DNA of 64,000 nt from Spodoptera frugiperda (taxonomy: Eukaryota; Arthropoda; Insecta; Lepidoptera; Noctuidae). The translations under genes were made by a program, and so were the position numbers. Positions 24,656 to 36,239 of this stretch are shown piece by piece (the stretch's first letter is position 1; every line of letters starts with the position of its first letter). The stretch is from assembly GCF_023101765.2 (NCBI RefSeq), contig NC_064212.1:1550001-1614000 (forward strand), given 5' to 3'. The notes beneath the pieces are model-generated. The model did no database searches. It was not told where the DNA came from and saw nothing but the letters and a program-made list of their open reading frames with translations.

Positions 24656-25160
24656 TAATTATTATGTTATCGGCTTACTCACGTAACGTTTTGACGAGGA
24701 ACTCGACTAGTTTCAAGCCATTCTAGAGGCTCATATTCATGAGCAGCCTTCCGCGACACACGACGAGGCGACGATTGACGCGCTGCTACTGGCGATTCGA
24801 GTTACGCGCCCATCGTGCCCTCTGTCTGGAATCGCGCGTACTATCCGGCGCGCGCGACGATGTTCGTTAGACTCGTTCGCCGGCGACTGCGTAGGTGTTG
24901 GGTTCGATTCTCGGGTCGACGTATGTAGCACCGTTTTTGCGTCGAACCGAGCTAACATCGTCGTGCGCGCCGGATAGTACGCGCGATTCCAGGCAGAAGG
25001 CGCGATGGGCGCGTAACTCGAATCGCCAGTAGCAGCGCGACAATCGCCGCGTCGTGTGTCGCGGAATGCTGCTCATGAATATGAGTTTCTAGCATGGCTT
25101 GAAACTAGCCGAGTTCCTCGTCAAAACATTACGTGAGTAAGCCGATAACATAATAATTAA
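24656..25160. repeat. large palindrome (foldback-type) inside the pogo-type element
   Basis: Two arms of about 205 bp (24656-24865 and 24954-25160) are inverted copies, at an estimated 90% or better by eye, around an 88-bp spacer. Each arm starts AT-rich, continues GGCTTACTCACGTA, then CTAGTTTCAAGCC, then becomes strongly CpG-rich. The spacer contains GGTTCGATTC (24901-24910), which resembles a tRNA B box. The palindrome ends about 10 bp before the transposase ORF. It could be a foldback insertion nested in the transposon or an integral part of it. No clear target duplication is visible; ATTTA at 24653-24657 and 25160-25164 is only a weak candidate. Confidence 0.85.
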
Positions 25161-25170
25161 TTTAGTAGGT

Positions 25171-27084
25171 ATGTCTCACGAAAGTTACAATAACATTCTT
25201 ATTTATTTTGGTATGTTGGTTGGTAGGTACTTGACATCAAAATGGAGGCACCAGACAAAAAAAAAACGAGGACATTGGACTGAATCACAGCTACAGGCAG
25301 CTCTCGCAGCAATTAAGAGCCAAAAGATGTCACAACGACAAGCATCGATCAAATATAGTGTACCAAGGCGCACTTTGAGGAACCACCTCAAGTCAGGATC
25401 GACGCAAAAGATAACTGGTCGCCTGCAGGTACTAACTAAATTGCAGGAAAGTGATTTATGTAAAAGGATAATGAGGCTTGCACAAATAGGTATGCCATTA
25501 ACACCTAAAATTGTACGCAAACAGGCTTATGAATTTTGCAAAGCCAATAGTATACCAAATCCTTTTAATGATAGTAAGAGTATTGCGGGAAAAAAATGGC
25601 TTAGAAATTACATCAAACGTAATCCAGCCATATCTCTTCGAAGAGCTCAAATTTTAAACCCAGCGAGGGCACAAAAGCTCAATAAACCCATCGTACAAAA
25701 ACATTTTGAAGCCATAAAGGTAATATATTATGATGAATTAAATATTTCTGCTCATCCAGAACGACTCTATAACATGGATGAAAAGGGATGTAGGTTAACA
25801 CTCCACCAACAACAGAAGGTGTTTGCAGCTAAGGGGGCTAAAAGGGTGCATTTTGTCAGTCAAGAACATACCGAGAATGTTACCATCGCTATGTGTGTGA
25901 GTGTAACTGGCAATACTGTGCCTCCTATGATATTATTTAAAGGAAAGAGATTGAGGCCTGAATTTTGTGACAACTTACCGCCTGGTAGCTTAGTCAAGAT
26001 GGCCCCAAAGGGCAGTATGACAACTGATCTGTTTGTGGATTTCATACACCACTTGGGCCAGAATAAATGTCCAGGAAAATGCTTATTGATTTTTGACGGC
26101 GCTTCTTCTCATTTAGATGCCAGAATCGTTGATGCAGCTGATGGCTATGACATATTGCTATATTGTTTACCGTCTAATACGACTCATGAGCTTCAGCCAC
26201 TCGACAAATCCGTCAATAAATCGTACGAACATTTCTGGGATGAAGAAGTCTTACTGTATTCTTATCAACACCCAGATCGTAAACTAACAAAATCGCGATT
26301 TACTAAGATTTTTACAAAAGTTTGGTCTAAGTGTATGACCAAAGAAAACATAATTAGTGGGTTCAGAGCGACCGGTCTTTATCCTTATGATCCGAGTGCA
26401 ATTCCTGATGAAGCATATGCGCCCTCAGTACTTACGCAACTGCCCGATCCGCAAGTTCCATGTGTCTCCAGAATGTCAAATTCAACTCCAGATATAACAA
26501 GTCCAAGGAGACACAATTACGAAGAAGACAGTAGAAATTGTTCGCCATCAATTTTAAGCCAAACCGAAACAGCAGAAAATCTTGAATATCCAACTTTAGT
26601 TAAATTAGTTGAGTATAGTTCCTCTTCTGAATGTTCCAATGAAGAATATGTGGAAAACCAAAGACAACTACAGAAGCTGCCTCTTTCGGTCAGAAATGAT
26701 ATTTGTTCACCGGTTCCAAGTACCTCTGGCGTCAATCGTCAGCGCTTTAATTCTTCTACACCTGAATTATCCGATAAAGACTTTGCTACTTGTTTAAGAA
26801 ATATATATCCCACCAATTTTTTAAATATTTATACGTCATCTTCAGAATCAGATGAAGAAAACTTAGATACGGACTCCAGAAGACTTTCACTAATCTCACA
26901 GCAAAGTCATGTTCAATCTGACGATTTTGAAGATAATGTGCCGCTATCGACTTTAAAAAAAGACATTGAAAAATCGCCTTTTCATAAACAAATCCCCACA
27001 CCAAATTTTGCAGTTATTAAGGATAAACCGAGACGAAAAGCTATAAATTACATAGGCCAAAAAAATCACCAAAGATTTGTTTGA
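25171..27084 (+). CDS. pogo/Tigger-type DDE transposase (DD35D)
   Basis: A 637-codon ORF for the enzyme that would bind the element ends and move it by cut and paste in the nucleus. Residues about 33-76 form a Pipsqueak-type helix-turn-helix (RGHWTESQLQAALAAI onward). Residues about 85-165 fit the second, CENP-B-like DNA-binding helix-turn-helix. The DDE_1 catalytic core follows, with D203 (NMDEKG), D309 (FDGASSH) and D345 (LQPLD), giving DD35D spacing. An acidic, Ser-rich tail follows from about residue 430. The first 29 residues look unlike this family. A more natural start is ATG at 25242, which leads into MEAPDKKK but is one frame out of register across a run of ten A at 25257-25266. The ORF ends just after an A7 run, beyond which a PHD finger continues in the +1 frame. 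Family assignment is firm; activity is doubtful. Confidence 0.9.
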   Translation: MSHESYNNILIYFGMLVGRYLTSKWRHQTKKKRGHWTESQLQAALAAIKSQKMSQRQASIKYSVPRRTLRNHLKSGSTQKITGRLQVLTKLQESDLCKRIMRLAQIGMPLTPKIVRKQAYEFCKANSIPNPFNDSKSIAGKKWLRNYIKRNPAISLRRAQILNPARAQKLNKPIVQKHFEAIKVIYYDELNISAHPERLYNMDEKGCRLTLHQQQKVFAAKGAKRVHFVSQEHTENVTIAMCVSVTGNTVPPMILFKGKRLRPEFCDNLPPGSLVKMAPKGSMTTDLFVDFIHHLGQNKCPGKCLLIFDGASSHLDARIVDAADGYDILLYCLPSNTTHELQPLDKSVNKSYEHFWDEEVLLYSYQHPDRKLTKSRFTKIFTKVWSKCMTKENIISGFRATGLYPYDPSAIPDEAYAPSVLTQLPDPQVPCVSRMSNSTPDITSPRRHNYEEDSRNCSPSILSQTETAENLEYPTLVKLVEYSSSSECSNEEYVENQRQLQKLPLSVRNDICSPVPSTSGVNRQRFNSSTPELSDKDFATCLRNIYPTNFLNIYTSSSESDEENLDTDSRRLSLISQQSHVQSDDFEDNVPLSTLKKDIEKSPFHKQIPTPNFAVIKDKPRRKAINYIGQKNHQRFV

Positions 27085-27499
27085 TGTTGCTAAGGACAAA
27101 CTAACGAAAAATACCAAAAAAACAAATACAAGTACGAAAACTGAAGAAATACGAGATAACACTGATCATTTAAAAATTACCAAGAATAAAAATAAATCGA
27201 AGGTTATCATAAAAAACACAACAAACAAGAAACCAAATAAGAATGAAAGACAACCAGACAGCATAAATAAAAGTAAGAAAGAAAAAATAGTTAAAAATAT
27301 AACAAAGAAAAATCGACAGACACATGTAGAAAAGAAGAAAGTAAATTCTATAGACTCCAGTTGGTATTGTCATGGGTGCAAGTTGGATACAGTTGCTGAC
27401 ATGCGTCAATGTAAAGAATGTCTTAAATGGTACCATGAGGACTGCGTTGGCTTAACTAAAGAGGACCGTGAACTATTTATGTGCCCAGATTGCAATTAA
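27056..27499 (+). pseudogene. C-terminal PHD finger of the transposase, in a shifted frame
   Basis: An open frame overlapping the end of the transposase ORF in the +1 frame. It lacks an ATG at its start: the first in-frame ATG lies well inside, in the zinc finger. An in-frame stop sits just upstream at 27053-27055. About 80 Lys/Asn/Thr-rich residues come first, resembling a flexible nuclear tail. A C4HC3 PHD finger closes the frame: YCHGC, then QCKEC, then YHEDC, then CPDC as the last cysteine pair. Dropping one A from the A7 run at 27059-27065 would put it in frame with the transposase, so I read it as that protein's natural C-terminus. Alternatives are a programmed or transcriptional slip at the A run, a small intron, or a homopolymer error. 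PHD-like fingers at the C-terminus of pogo-type proteins are known to me from general knowledge of insect elements. Confidence 0.75.
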
Positions 27500-28199
27500 A
27501 GATCTCATCAATCAAACGAAGTTTGATTAAGTAAATTAATAATTTATTTTTGACTTGATTGTTGACCTTTATAGTTATTATTTAATAAGAATATATATGT
27601 TTAATACTAGTGTAAAAATGCGTACAAATAATTAATGCAGAAGACTGATTTAGTTGCTAATCGAAATAAGAAAATTAATGTTATTTTTCAGTATCCCTAA
27701 GATAGCCCACCTACAAGATTGTAAAGAAAGATATGGCAGAAAAAAGAACTGATTTATTTTTAGTTTGTTACAAATTCTTTCACTTAATCTCTAGAATTGT
27801 GATTTTTGATAATATAGAGGATTTTGTTTCTTTTATAGCAATTTTATGTTTTAGTAGATTTAAGATGGCCCGACGTCAATTTTTGAGTTAGTTTTCAACT
27901 TTTTTTTTTATAGAGTTTATATAATACTGTATTTAATGATAATTACAAGAAAATAATCGTTTTTATATATCACTAAACCAGATATTTTATTTGTTATTTT
28001 ACGGGCCTTCATGAGAGACCCACTTCTTAAGATGGCCCACTTGCAAAGTTTTTTAAAGTAGTTAGTTTTTATGTTAATGCTAGAAGAGGCGTATATTTTA
28101 TATATTATTTTGGTTCTCGAATAAATACATTACACTTTTATCAATGGTTTTTAATTATTTACCTTAACCGAATGTTTTTAAATGCTTTCAAATATTAAG
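27500..28199 (+). repeat. right subterminal region with the same GATGGCCC motif
   Basis: AT-rich 3' region of the element. Copies of the motif lie at 27699-27710 (AAGATAGCCCAC), 27862-27872 (AAGATGGCCCG) and 28029-28040 (AAGATGGCCCAC), with a weaker one at 28014-28023. They are in the same orientation as those on the left; only the terminal copy is inverted. Confidence 0.6.
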
Positions 28200-28219
28200 C
28201 GGGCCATCATCGGCGCCTG
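28200..28219 (-). repeat. right terminal inverted repeat of the pogo-type element
   Basis: Read on the minus strand it begins CAGGCGCCG. A CAG start is usual for pogo and Tigger termini, so this is probably the better preserved end. It is followed on the plus strand by TA and then CCTTAA. Confidence 0.7.
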
Positions 28220-28221
28220 TA

Positions 28222-30107
28222 CCTTAATAATATTACAAATATGAAAGTATGTCCATTGGTTTGTATATTTCCACGTCACAAAGAGGCTATTTTAAAACTA
28301 CTCTACCTTTACGAGAAATAACAGACATGCTGTTTTGTCACATTGTATATTTATATTTTTGATCCTTTAGCAAAGCATTCAACATCGATTCTAATCTATA
28401 CAAATAACTTTTTCGTTTACTAAGAATACCGACGCATGAAAAACTTCAAAATTAAACAGTACAGATATTATCTAGAACTAAATTAACTAAGGATAGTTCC
28501 AATAAACATTCTAGTTAATAACAGATCACAAAGATCTATACGAAAACAAATAATTCACTGTTATCGATTAGTAATAAATCGAGTCGGGAGCTTTAATGAT
28601 ATTTAACGAGAGTAGATGCCACCGATAAAACCTATACAGTTTTTCGAATTTCTCATTCGAGAATCGATTTTCCTAATCGATTAGTAAATATTCGGGTGGG
28701 CCTGTAACTGATGTTATGGACATATTGACTAGAGTAGGCCTTGTAAACATGCCAATCGAATTCCTACCGATTGGGAACGAATTGTTAGATATCCCAATTG
28801 GATATCGAATATTTTATTACATTATTAAATACGTATTTTTTAATGGAATTTATTAGTTTGTATCATGTTTCTTAGCTACTGTTTGGACGCCATATTATAA
28901 ATCAAATATGTATGATAAGAAATATTAGAAGAATTTATGATATTAGTTTATGAAAATTAATACGTTGGTTAAGTTATTTCATTGATGCCTATTCGAGTGT
29001 AGTTATGGTAATTTTTATGATGTAATTGATATCTTTCATCTGTTTGCGATCTGGCGATCAGCGGCACTAGCCAAGTGGATTGTATGAATAATTACTGCCC
29101 ACGCAAATATGAGATTTTTTACCTTATAGCAAAACTGGTAGCGAGAGCATTCGCTGTTCGTATTAGTGTCGGAATGAAGTGAAATGGTTATTTAATATTA
29201 ATTTATAAGTTGATGGTGTTATGAGTTACAAATTGTAACGAATTAAGAAGCTTAAACTTTAAAACTGCTGATTTTGTAGGTGATATTTAAATTAGTACAT
29301 AACTAACACCGAATTAAATTGTTTTAACTTTAAAATTGCTAATGTTGTAGGTGATATTATTTACATAAAGGATGAATGCTATGAATGTGTTTTTTACATT
29401 TCAAAAAGTACCTATAACCTATAATGATCATAAACATATTATAATTCAATATCAACTTGTAGCGTGCAAACTGAATAAGTATTCGGTCTTTACGCCATAC
29501 AAGTAGATAGGTAGTTACAAAATTAATCAAGTCATACAACCAAAAAAATAATGACAAAATTTAAACAAAACACAGTGCACCACATTTCTCCAAAGCCAAC
29601 ACACTGACTCTTGACTCCAAGATAAGCTGCTTTTCTTCACAAAAAGATGGCGACGATAATACACGAACAGCACAAAACTCATGTGAATCGGAACATGGTG
29701 ACATTTCATGGTTTATTTTATCTTGCAAGCACGAATTACAGGTTAATTGGCAAACATCGGTTTAAGCTCAATTAGATAGAGTAAGGTACAAATGATTTGA
29801 TCTCTTTGGAGTATGAGGATTAATGTGGTGTTTGTTTGTTTGTGTGAAATCCGAATGTTTCATTTGGATAGATTTTGGTAATGGATAAAGCTGATTTGTA
29901 TTAGAAGTAATGAAGATTGAAAATGGGTAGGGATGACGGAGGATCCTGGCGCGTTGCAGCAAGCCATGGAAGAGTATGGCAGTTGATCTCAATAAAATAG
30001 AATGACAATGATGTAACTATTATGATTAAAGGTTATTGGTCAAATGCAAATGAAACAAAGAATATTTATACCACGGCACCTAAACGTTTCTATCCATTTT
30101 GCCCATA
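28222..30107. other. no gene seen; ATCGATTA-rich spot
   Basis: 28560-28800 has repeated ATCGATTA, AATCGATT and GATATCGAA words. The rest is plain AT-rich sequence. Confidence 0.45.
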
Positions 30108-30290
30108 TTAAAGTCAAAGTCAAATCATTTATTCCAATTAAACTATAAATAGGTACTTTTGAAATGTCAACAAATAAAGAAATAAATAATAGTCCGTCAG
30201 TCTGTCCGTCGGTGAAGCTAGATGCTCGTTCCAAAGTGTAGCTTAACGAAGCAAATGACGAAGAACGAGCAAGAAACTCAACTCGTTACT
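30108..30290 (+). repeat. interspersed repeat G, copy 1
   Basis: AAAGTCAAAGTCAAATCATT, ATAGGTACTTTTGAAATGTC and TAGTCCGTCAGTCTGTCCGT, ending GAACGAGCAAGAAACTC. Confidence 0.7.
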
Positions 30291-32023
30291 CTTTAAAAAA
30301 TACATAATTATGTTTACAATTTCCTTGATACATTTTTTCAATCAATAATTGTACCTACTTATTTATTATAAGCATTATAGCAACAATGTTATCGCATTTA
30401 GGACCTTCTCAATGCACACTTAAAATCTGAATCACATTGCAGACTATATCGCCACTCATATTATTTGGTTGTACGTAACATGTTTACACATATAACCATC
30501 AACTTAAAAGTGAAAACGATTTGCTTACATCATCGAGACCACACCACATGCAACACTATAATCCCACACTAAATACAAGGTATCAACAGAAATATAAGTA
30601 TTATAGTGATGTTATCAACGCCATCCGATATGTCACCATACCTTCAGATCATATCGTAACCAGTTTGTACGATTATAACCTTTAAAGGTGTCAAATTAAC
30701 AAGACTTTGTGTGAAAAATAATATTTTTTAAACGTTAAATGAACCAAAATACTCGTAAAATAAGGATTAATATAACGTTGTAAATTACTAATCGATATTA
30801 CATTGACAATAATCGAATGGGACATCTTCGTTTTTATGTCTAGTGCTGTAATCGATATTTGAAAATTACTAATCGGATCTCTATCTAACGATTTTTAATC
30901 GATTGGGAAAGGTTTTTCGAATTATTATTATGATTATTGTGGTTGGAATCTCAATTATAAGTATTGGAAATTGGTGTGAATTTACAAATATGAAAGTGTG
31001 GGATTCTTAAAATTTTGATTACCTACTGATATTATCAACAAGAAATACATAAAAAAATATGTTAAATGGTCTTGGGCTTATATTGTCATCAAGATTAAGA
31101 GTGTGTAGGTACTAAATATCCGGACCCGGTGTCTCCTGTAGGTGCAAATGGTGGCCACCACGGAGGTTTTAGTAAGGTAAAAATCCCACTCCCTAGTTTT
31201 TACTTCTTCAAAAAGTTAGGCGCGTCTAGTATATTTTTCAGCTCCACAGTAACTACCTAAGTATATAATATATTTTGTTCATGACTAAATAATTTAATAT
31301 AATCGCGACGTATAATGAAATATCACAATTCAATTCGTCACATAAACTTAGACATATATTGCATATAGAAAGCGATAAGATTATTTAACTTTATAATAGT
31401 TATATATATTACAATAGTTACATAACACTTGATAACATTACATTTGATTAAAATTACAACTTTTTATTACATTACTCTTTAATTGATTACACGATATTAA
31501 TTAAGATTACTCAGTTATCGGTCCGATAAAATTTGGTAACGTATTTTGTAAAATTTTGACATTTAGATTCAAAGATGACGTCAGTGATCGATAATAATCT
31601 AGAACATCGATTTTATAACGATTGCAATTGGAATATTTGCATACTAATGCATTTGCATTTCTATTTCGTAAATTGTCAGACTTAGGGTAAATTCGCCTGT
31701 TCTCGTCCACTGAACAGTTCGCGCGACCACGTAAGTTTGCTTCCACCTACCAATTTATGTCCATGTTACGGAACGCCCTTTAAAAAATCCCGAAAATAAG
31801 AAAACTACCACCACATTATTAGTAGTTAGTACACATCTGTTTGTTTGATCCTACACGTTTTCAACATGTTACATTTATGGCGATCCTTAAAATGGGCATG
31901 ACGCAAACAGGCGTACTTACCCTATATCAAAATGTAATCTGTACTCTATTTTAGCCAGTTACCTTATATATTTAGAATGTATGGGAATAGGACAGTACAT
32001 ACAAGCGAACCTATATTGCATAA
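30291..32023. other. no gene seen
   Basis: A second ATCGAT/TAATCG-rich spot at 30785-30910. The minus frame at 31507-31746 has no recognisable domain. Confidence 0.45.
31110..31210 (+). repeat. probable repeat fragment
   Basis: GGACCCGGTGTCTCCTGTAG, GGTGGCCACCACGGAGG, then TCCCACTCCCTAGTTTTTAC. It resembles a dispersed moth repeat but there is no second copy in the window. Confidence 0.3.
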
Positions 32024-32163
32024 ATCCGGAGCTGCGGACAACCTAACGGGTTATCAGGGCTACGGCTCGAAAAGCAGGAGTAGGAACGGGATGGTTTTTA
32101 GTCAGTAAGAGTCAAACACTCTCTCGCACCAAGAGGAGAGAAGTCATTGGATGATGCCCCCTC
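32024..32163 (-). mobile_element. SINE-like family B, copy 4
   Basis: Diverged and slightly deleted copy (ATCCGGAGCTGCGGACAACC onward), ending GTCATTGGATGATGCCCCC. Confidence 0.75.
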
Positions 32164-33631
32164 CCTTTAATTTTGTAAAGTTTAAAACTAAAAAAGGTTA
32201 ATGAATCTTGTTTTATGTTGTGAATGCAACTATTCAAATAACATTGTAAGAAGCAATCCAATTTTGACCAAACAAAAATGTAGTCTTTTGAACAAATCAA
32301 TATCAAAAAGACATTGATAAAACATTATCTTTACCGGATTTATTGAATGCAATAAGAAGGCATGATAATCAGCATATCTCTAGACAGTAGCATACCAGAT
32401 TACTTAGTTATTGAACGCAAACCACGCAAGTCTATAACGAGAAATAACTCATAACGCTAGTAGTTATTGATTGAAAAACAAAACATCACGTAACCAGTAA
32501 CGCGTTGGTTATCGGCAAAGGGGGGAGGGGGTGTAGATAAGAAAGAAATCAACCTTATCGTGTGGTAACACGCGAAAATCGGTAAAATGCACGGTGCGGG
32601 TGGTTGGTGCAAATGTTTGTGACCAATATGTGTGACCAATGTTTGGTCTGATGGTGCAATAATGAATGGAACATTTTTGAATTTATTTTTATTCTAATTA
32701 CACATTTAGGAATTCTATTTTTAAGTTCTTTGACGTTCGAAAATGTATATTTTAAAATGCAACGTCTAATTACAATTTATATTTTTATAACATGTGTTGT
32801 CTCGTAAATAATCATAATTTAAATATCAGATTCAATACATAATTTGAATAATTTAATTTATGATTATTCTAACAAAGACAAATAATTTACAATAATTATG
32901 TTTCCTTATATAGGATGAGCAGCATTTAAATATGGCGCTTATCAGATCTTGGAATCTGACAAAAACATTAAAATTTCTAATTTAAAGTACAAATAAAAAT
33001 ACTTAAATGCCATTTGAACAGCAGGTATACAACACAAAGGTTTGATCAAACATTTGTTACAATATTGGCGATATGTTTGATGATAAGAACCCGTACATCT
33101 GTTATCTATTGCTACTGAAATAATTTTACATGTAAAGATAAAAACAAAATGTGTAAATATACAATAAATTGTCTGATACTGGCTATCTTAGCTGCTCTTA
33201 TCACTTTAGGCGTAGAATAGAAATTGAAATAGTTGTTTAAATATAGGGTTTTATCAATTACCTAGGTATGTACTATGTAGGGTAACTGTATAGTAAATTT
33301 AAATACGTTTTTTATCCAATTAAAATAAAGTATTTAGTTGCTAGGCTAAATGTGTCTAGGTGTTGTTAGGTACCTATATGCCTTTATAACAATTGTAAAT
33401 TACTAGGAAGGGTTTTGTTTTACTATTTTTTTTCGAGATTAATTTGTAAACCTTAATGTAGGTTTAAAAATTAAGACTTTTAAATCGGTTTTGTTTGTGA
33501 ATTTTGTGAAATATAAACAAGACAGATAATTATTATAGTTAGGTAGTTTTTTAAATCTAATATACTAATCTACGTATAAGATTTTAATTAGATTAATTAT
33601 GAAATATTGTTTCATGTTTAGTTTGTGTTGT
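32164..33631. other. no gene seen
   Basis: AT-rich; one G-rich run at 32518-32532. Confidence 0.5.
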
Positions 33632-33785
33632 GTGTGTGATGGCCCGGAGGGTTAAAAGGCTCGCTTCTAGTGCATAGGGCGCGGGTTCAAAATCTATGAA
33701 CAGCAAGTGAAAAACCACCCGTTCTGTTCCCACTACTGCTTTTTGAGCCCGGATGAGGCTTACACATACGTTAGGAACACAATTT
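33632..33785 (+). mobile_element. SINE with family D-like head and a different body
   Basis: GTGATGGCCCGGAGGGTTAA head and B-box-like GGGTTCAAAATC, but the downstream body (CCGTTCTGTTCCCACTACTG) differs from family D until ACAATTTAGACAAACGC. Confidence 0.5.
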
Positions 33786-34142
33786 AGACAAACGCAACCG
33801 TTTTTTTTAATTATTATAAAGCGCCTTACTATAACATTTCCTAGTAAATTATTAATATTATTACATATAAGCAATATATAAATTTACAACCCACAATAAA
33901 GTAACACGGTGAGTAGATAGTGATAAACACATAAATCCAATTCGATTTTAATCTTTAAAAGATTATCGTAAAATAAATATTAAATGGAGGACGTAATCCG
34001 CGACCTTCAAATTGTGATAGGTTTTATATATCAACTCTTATATAAACTATTTTACTATAATAATAATTGTATAACTATAGTTCTTGTATAATATAATTTA
34101 ATAATATTAATTTTTCCTTTGTCTGATTGGGGGTTTTCTACT

Positions 34143-34215
34143 TCAAAGTCAAAGTCAAAATTGTTTATTTCAAATTGACCATGAAGGCAGGCAGTTTGGA
34201 ACGTCAAAACTTGCA
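34143..34215 (+). repeat. interspersed repeat G, partial
   Basis: CAAAGTCAAAGTCAAAATTG then GGAACGTCAAAACTTGC; a subfamily variant. Confidence 0.5.
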
Positions 34216-36239
34216 ATGTTAAATGTATTTAACTTTATAATAATTGAAATTCCACACTATAGAATGTGTTTAGAATGACTTCAAAATGTGTATAATTTTA
34301 TTATAAAACACATTTATATGCACATTTTTGTTAAATTCAACAAATGACAATATGAAACACCTTTTTGTAACAAATAACAAAAAAATAAAATATGACATTT
34401 ATTTTAAAATAAAAAATACAATATTACAAACCGTCAATAAGTCCGTTCCATATCGCACAGTGGTTCTAACTAAATCACATGCACAGTGTTACGCTTCGGC
34501 AATCTAGCGCGCACTAACCGCTTTCGTCGAAGCGCGAAGCGCGACTCTTATCGTTGGAAAAACGATAAAAACTTAATCGAGCGCGATTTTTACGATATTT
34601 ATCAAACGACATGCCGGATTACACAGGCCGATAGCAATCACAATTATTGAAGGAGCATTGTGTAGATTATTATCTTAACACGAGATAGTGGATATATACC
34701 TATATATTTCGTGATTGTACAAATCTGATTGCGTTCGTAATCTTATTGATTTGTTGCTAGATATTTGTTGGTTTTTGTGAGCGTGACTACTGATCACGAT
34801 ATGCTGTTGTAGAGGAAACAGAAAATACCTAGCTATCTAAAATCGACATACCTACTTACCTACGAAAATAGACTCCATATTGTTTTATTGTGTAGCTGGT
34901 GTTTCAGTTTTTGATTATGTTCTCTGCAATAGTAATAGAATACTTTCTAACGAGCACAGCTTCACTGGCAGACAGACTGACGGACAATTCAATTTGACGT
35001 TTCAAAAGTGCCTAATTTAGGATTTTGACTTTGACTTTTCGACTTTAGTATTAGACATTTTCCTACATTTTACAAGGTTTTCCAACTAGGGTTGTAGTTT
35101 AAAAATTTATGTATACCAAATTGGGTTCCTTATATACTGTAGTGATGGCTGGCAAACTTGTACAAACTATCTTGAGGCTATCATAATTTTAATGCTTCGA
35201 TAAAGAAGTAAAATATAAATAGATCTATTGGTCTAGTTGTTCCAATAATCTATAATTTTATTGGCTACAGCAATGAGAGTACTTAGCATTATTATTTTAT
35301 TTTAGCAATAAAATAGTTTGCAATTTCTTTCCATTTGGATTTCATGCACCTGTCTTCATTTACTCTTTTCATCGAAAAAGATATTAAACACATTATCGAC
35401 AATTCAAAACATTGGATAAAACAGCAGTAAAACCTCCTTCACTTAACCTCGTAACTTTTTTTTTGAGTGAGGCATTAAATGAGGTTGCATTAGCTTATCA
35501 ATTACTTGTTTTAATTAGTCAACCGGCATAGATATAGGAATTATTATCGAACGTAAGTAGCGCCTTAGAAATGGCGATAATAGTGGAAAAAGCGTAGCAA
35601 CCGAACCCATAAATATTTAGGTACTTTATCTAGCAGATAATGAATAGTATTGGGGAAAATGTCACATGCTATGTTTCAAACGACAATACTTTATCTACAC
35701 GTTTACGTATTTATAAAAATACTTAATCGACACAATTTTTAACTCAGCAATAATAATATACAGTAACCTTTTGCGGTCTTAAAGATAACAAAAATAAAAA
35801 TAAGTCAAACACTAAAAGCCCTGAAAAACCTACATCAATCGGAGCCGATACGAACATTAGTTTAAAAAATTGCACGACGATAGCTAGTGTCGCACAGTGG
35901 TGCGAAGCTTATCTCGTGGGGACAAAAGAATTTTTGACGACTGAGCAAACATAATGTCGCGCGGATCGTGATCGGAATCTGTTCGGACAGGTGACGTGTG
36001 ACGATACAGTGCCCGTAGAAAAAATATATATTTTATACCCAAAATATTTATGACACCACATTTTGTGTGGAATATAAACGTTCAATGATATTAAATATTA
36101 ATGAAGAGCTTTTATAGTTTCCTTTGCAGCATTAAATTTGAATTAATTGCTTCGCACGCAACTTTTACTAAAAATTCTTCGCTAAATCAAAACCCGCTCG
36201 GCGGTGTCATTCAATAAACCTCCTTTATTTTGTTCTGAA
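34216..36239. other. no gene seen; two CpG spots
   Basis: 34490-34620 (AAGCGCGAAGCGCGACTC, with TTATCGTTGG...AACGATAAAA paired around it) and 35870-36010. Includes a repeat G copy at 34955. Confidence 0.45.
34955..35042 (-). repeat. interspersed repeat G, reversed
   Basis: GACAGACTGACGGACAATTC, TTTGACGTTTCAAAAGTGCC and a final GATTTTGACTTTGACTTTT. Confidence 0.65.

Larger units (their letters stand above)
24076..28219 (+). mobile_element. pogo/Tigger-type DNA transposon, about 4.1 kb
   Basis: A Tc1/mariner-superfamily element of the pogo/Tigger branch. Both ends abut a TA dinucleotide (24074-24075 and 28220-28221), the duplication expected for this superfamily. The left end and the reverse complement of the right end match at 14 of the first 20 positions and share the block GATGGCCCG. 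The outer flanks (AAGG before the left TA, CCTT after the right TA) suggest a palindromic target. The element holds a pogo-like transposase, a frame-displaced PHD finger, a large palindrome upstream of the transposase, and repeated subterminal GATGGCCC or ATAGCCCAC motifs. The left TIR is degenerate in its first six bases, so the element is probably not freshly mobilised. The exact ends are inferred from the pairwise match and not from a consensus. Confidence 0.8.

Noticed and set aside
24737..25076. Arg/Ser-rich minus-strand frames
   Set aside because: They are translations of the two palindrome arms and so resemble each other for that reason alone.
27077..27499. PHD-finger ORF as an independent gene
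   Set aside because: Its apparent start is TTG, a stop lies just upstream, and it continues the transposase in the adjacent frame.
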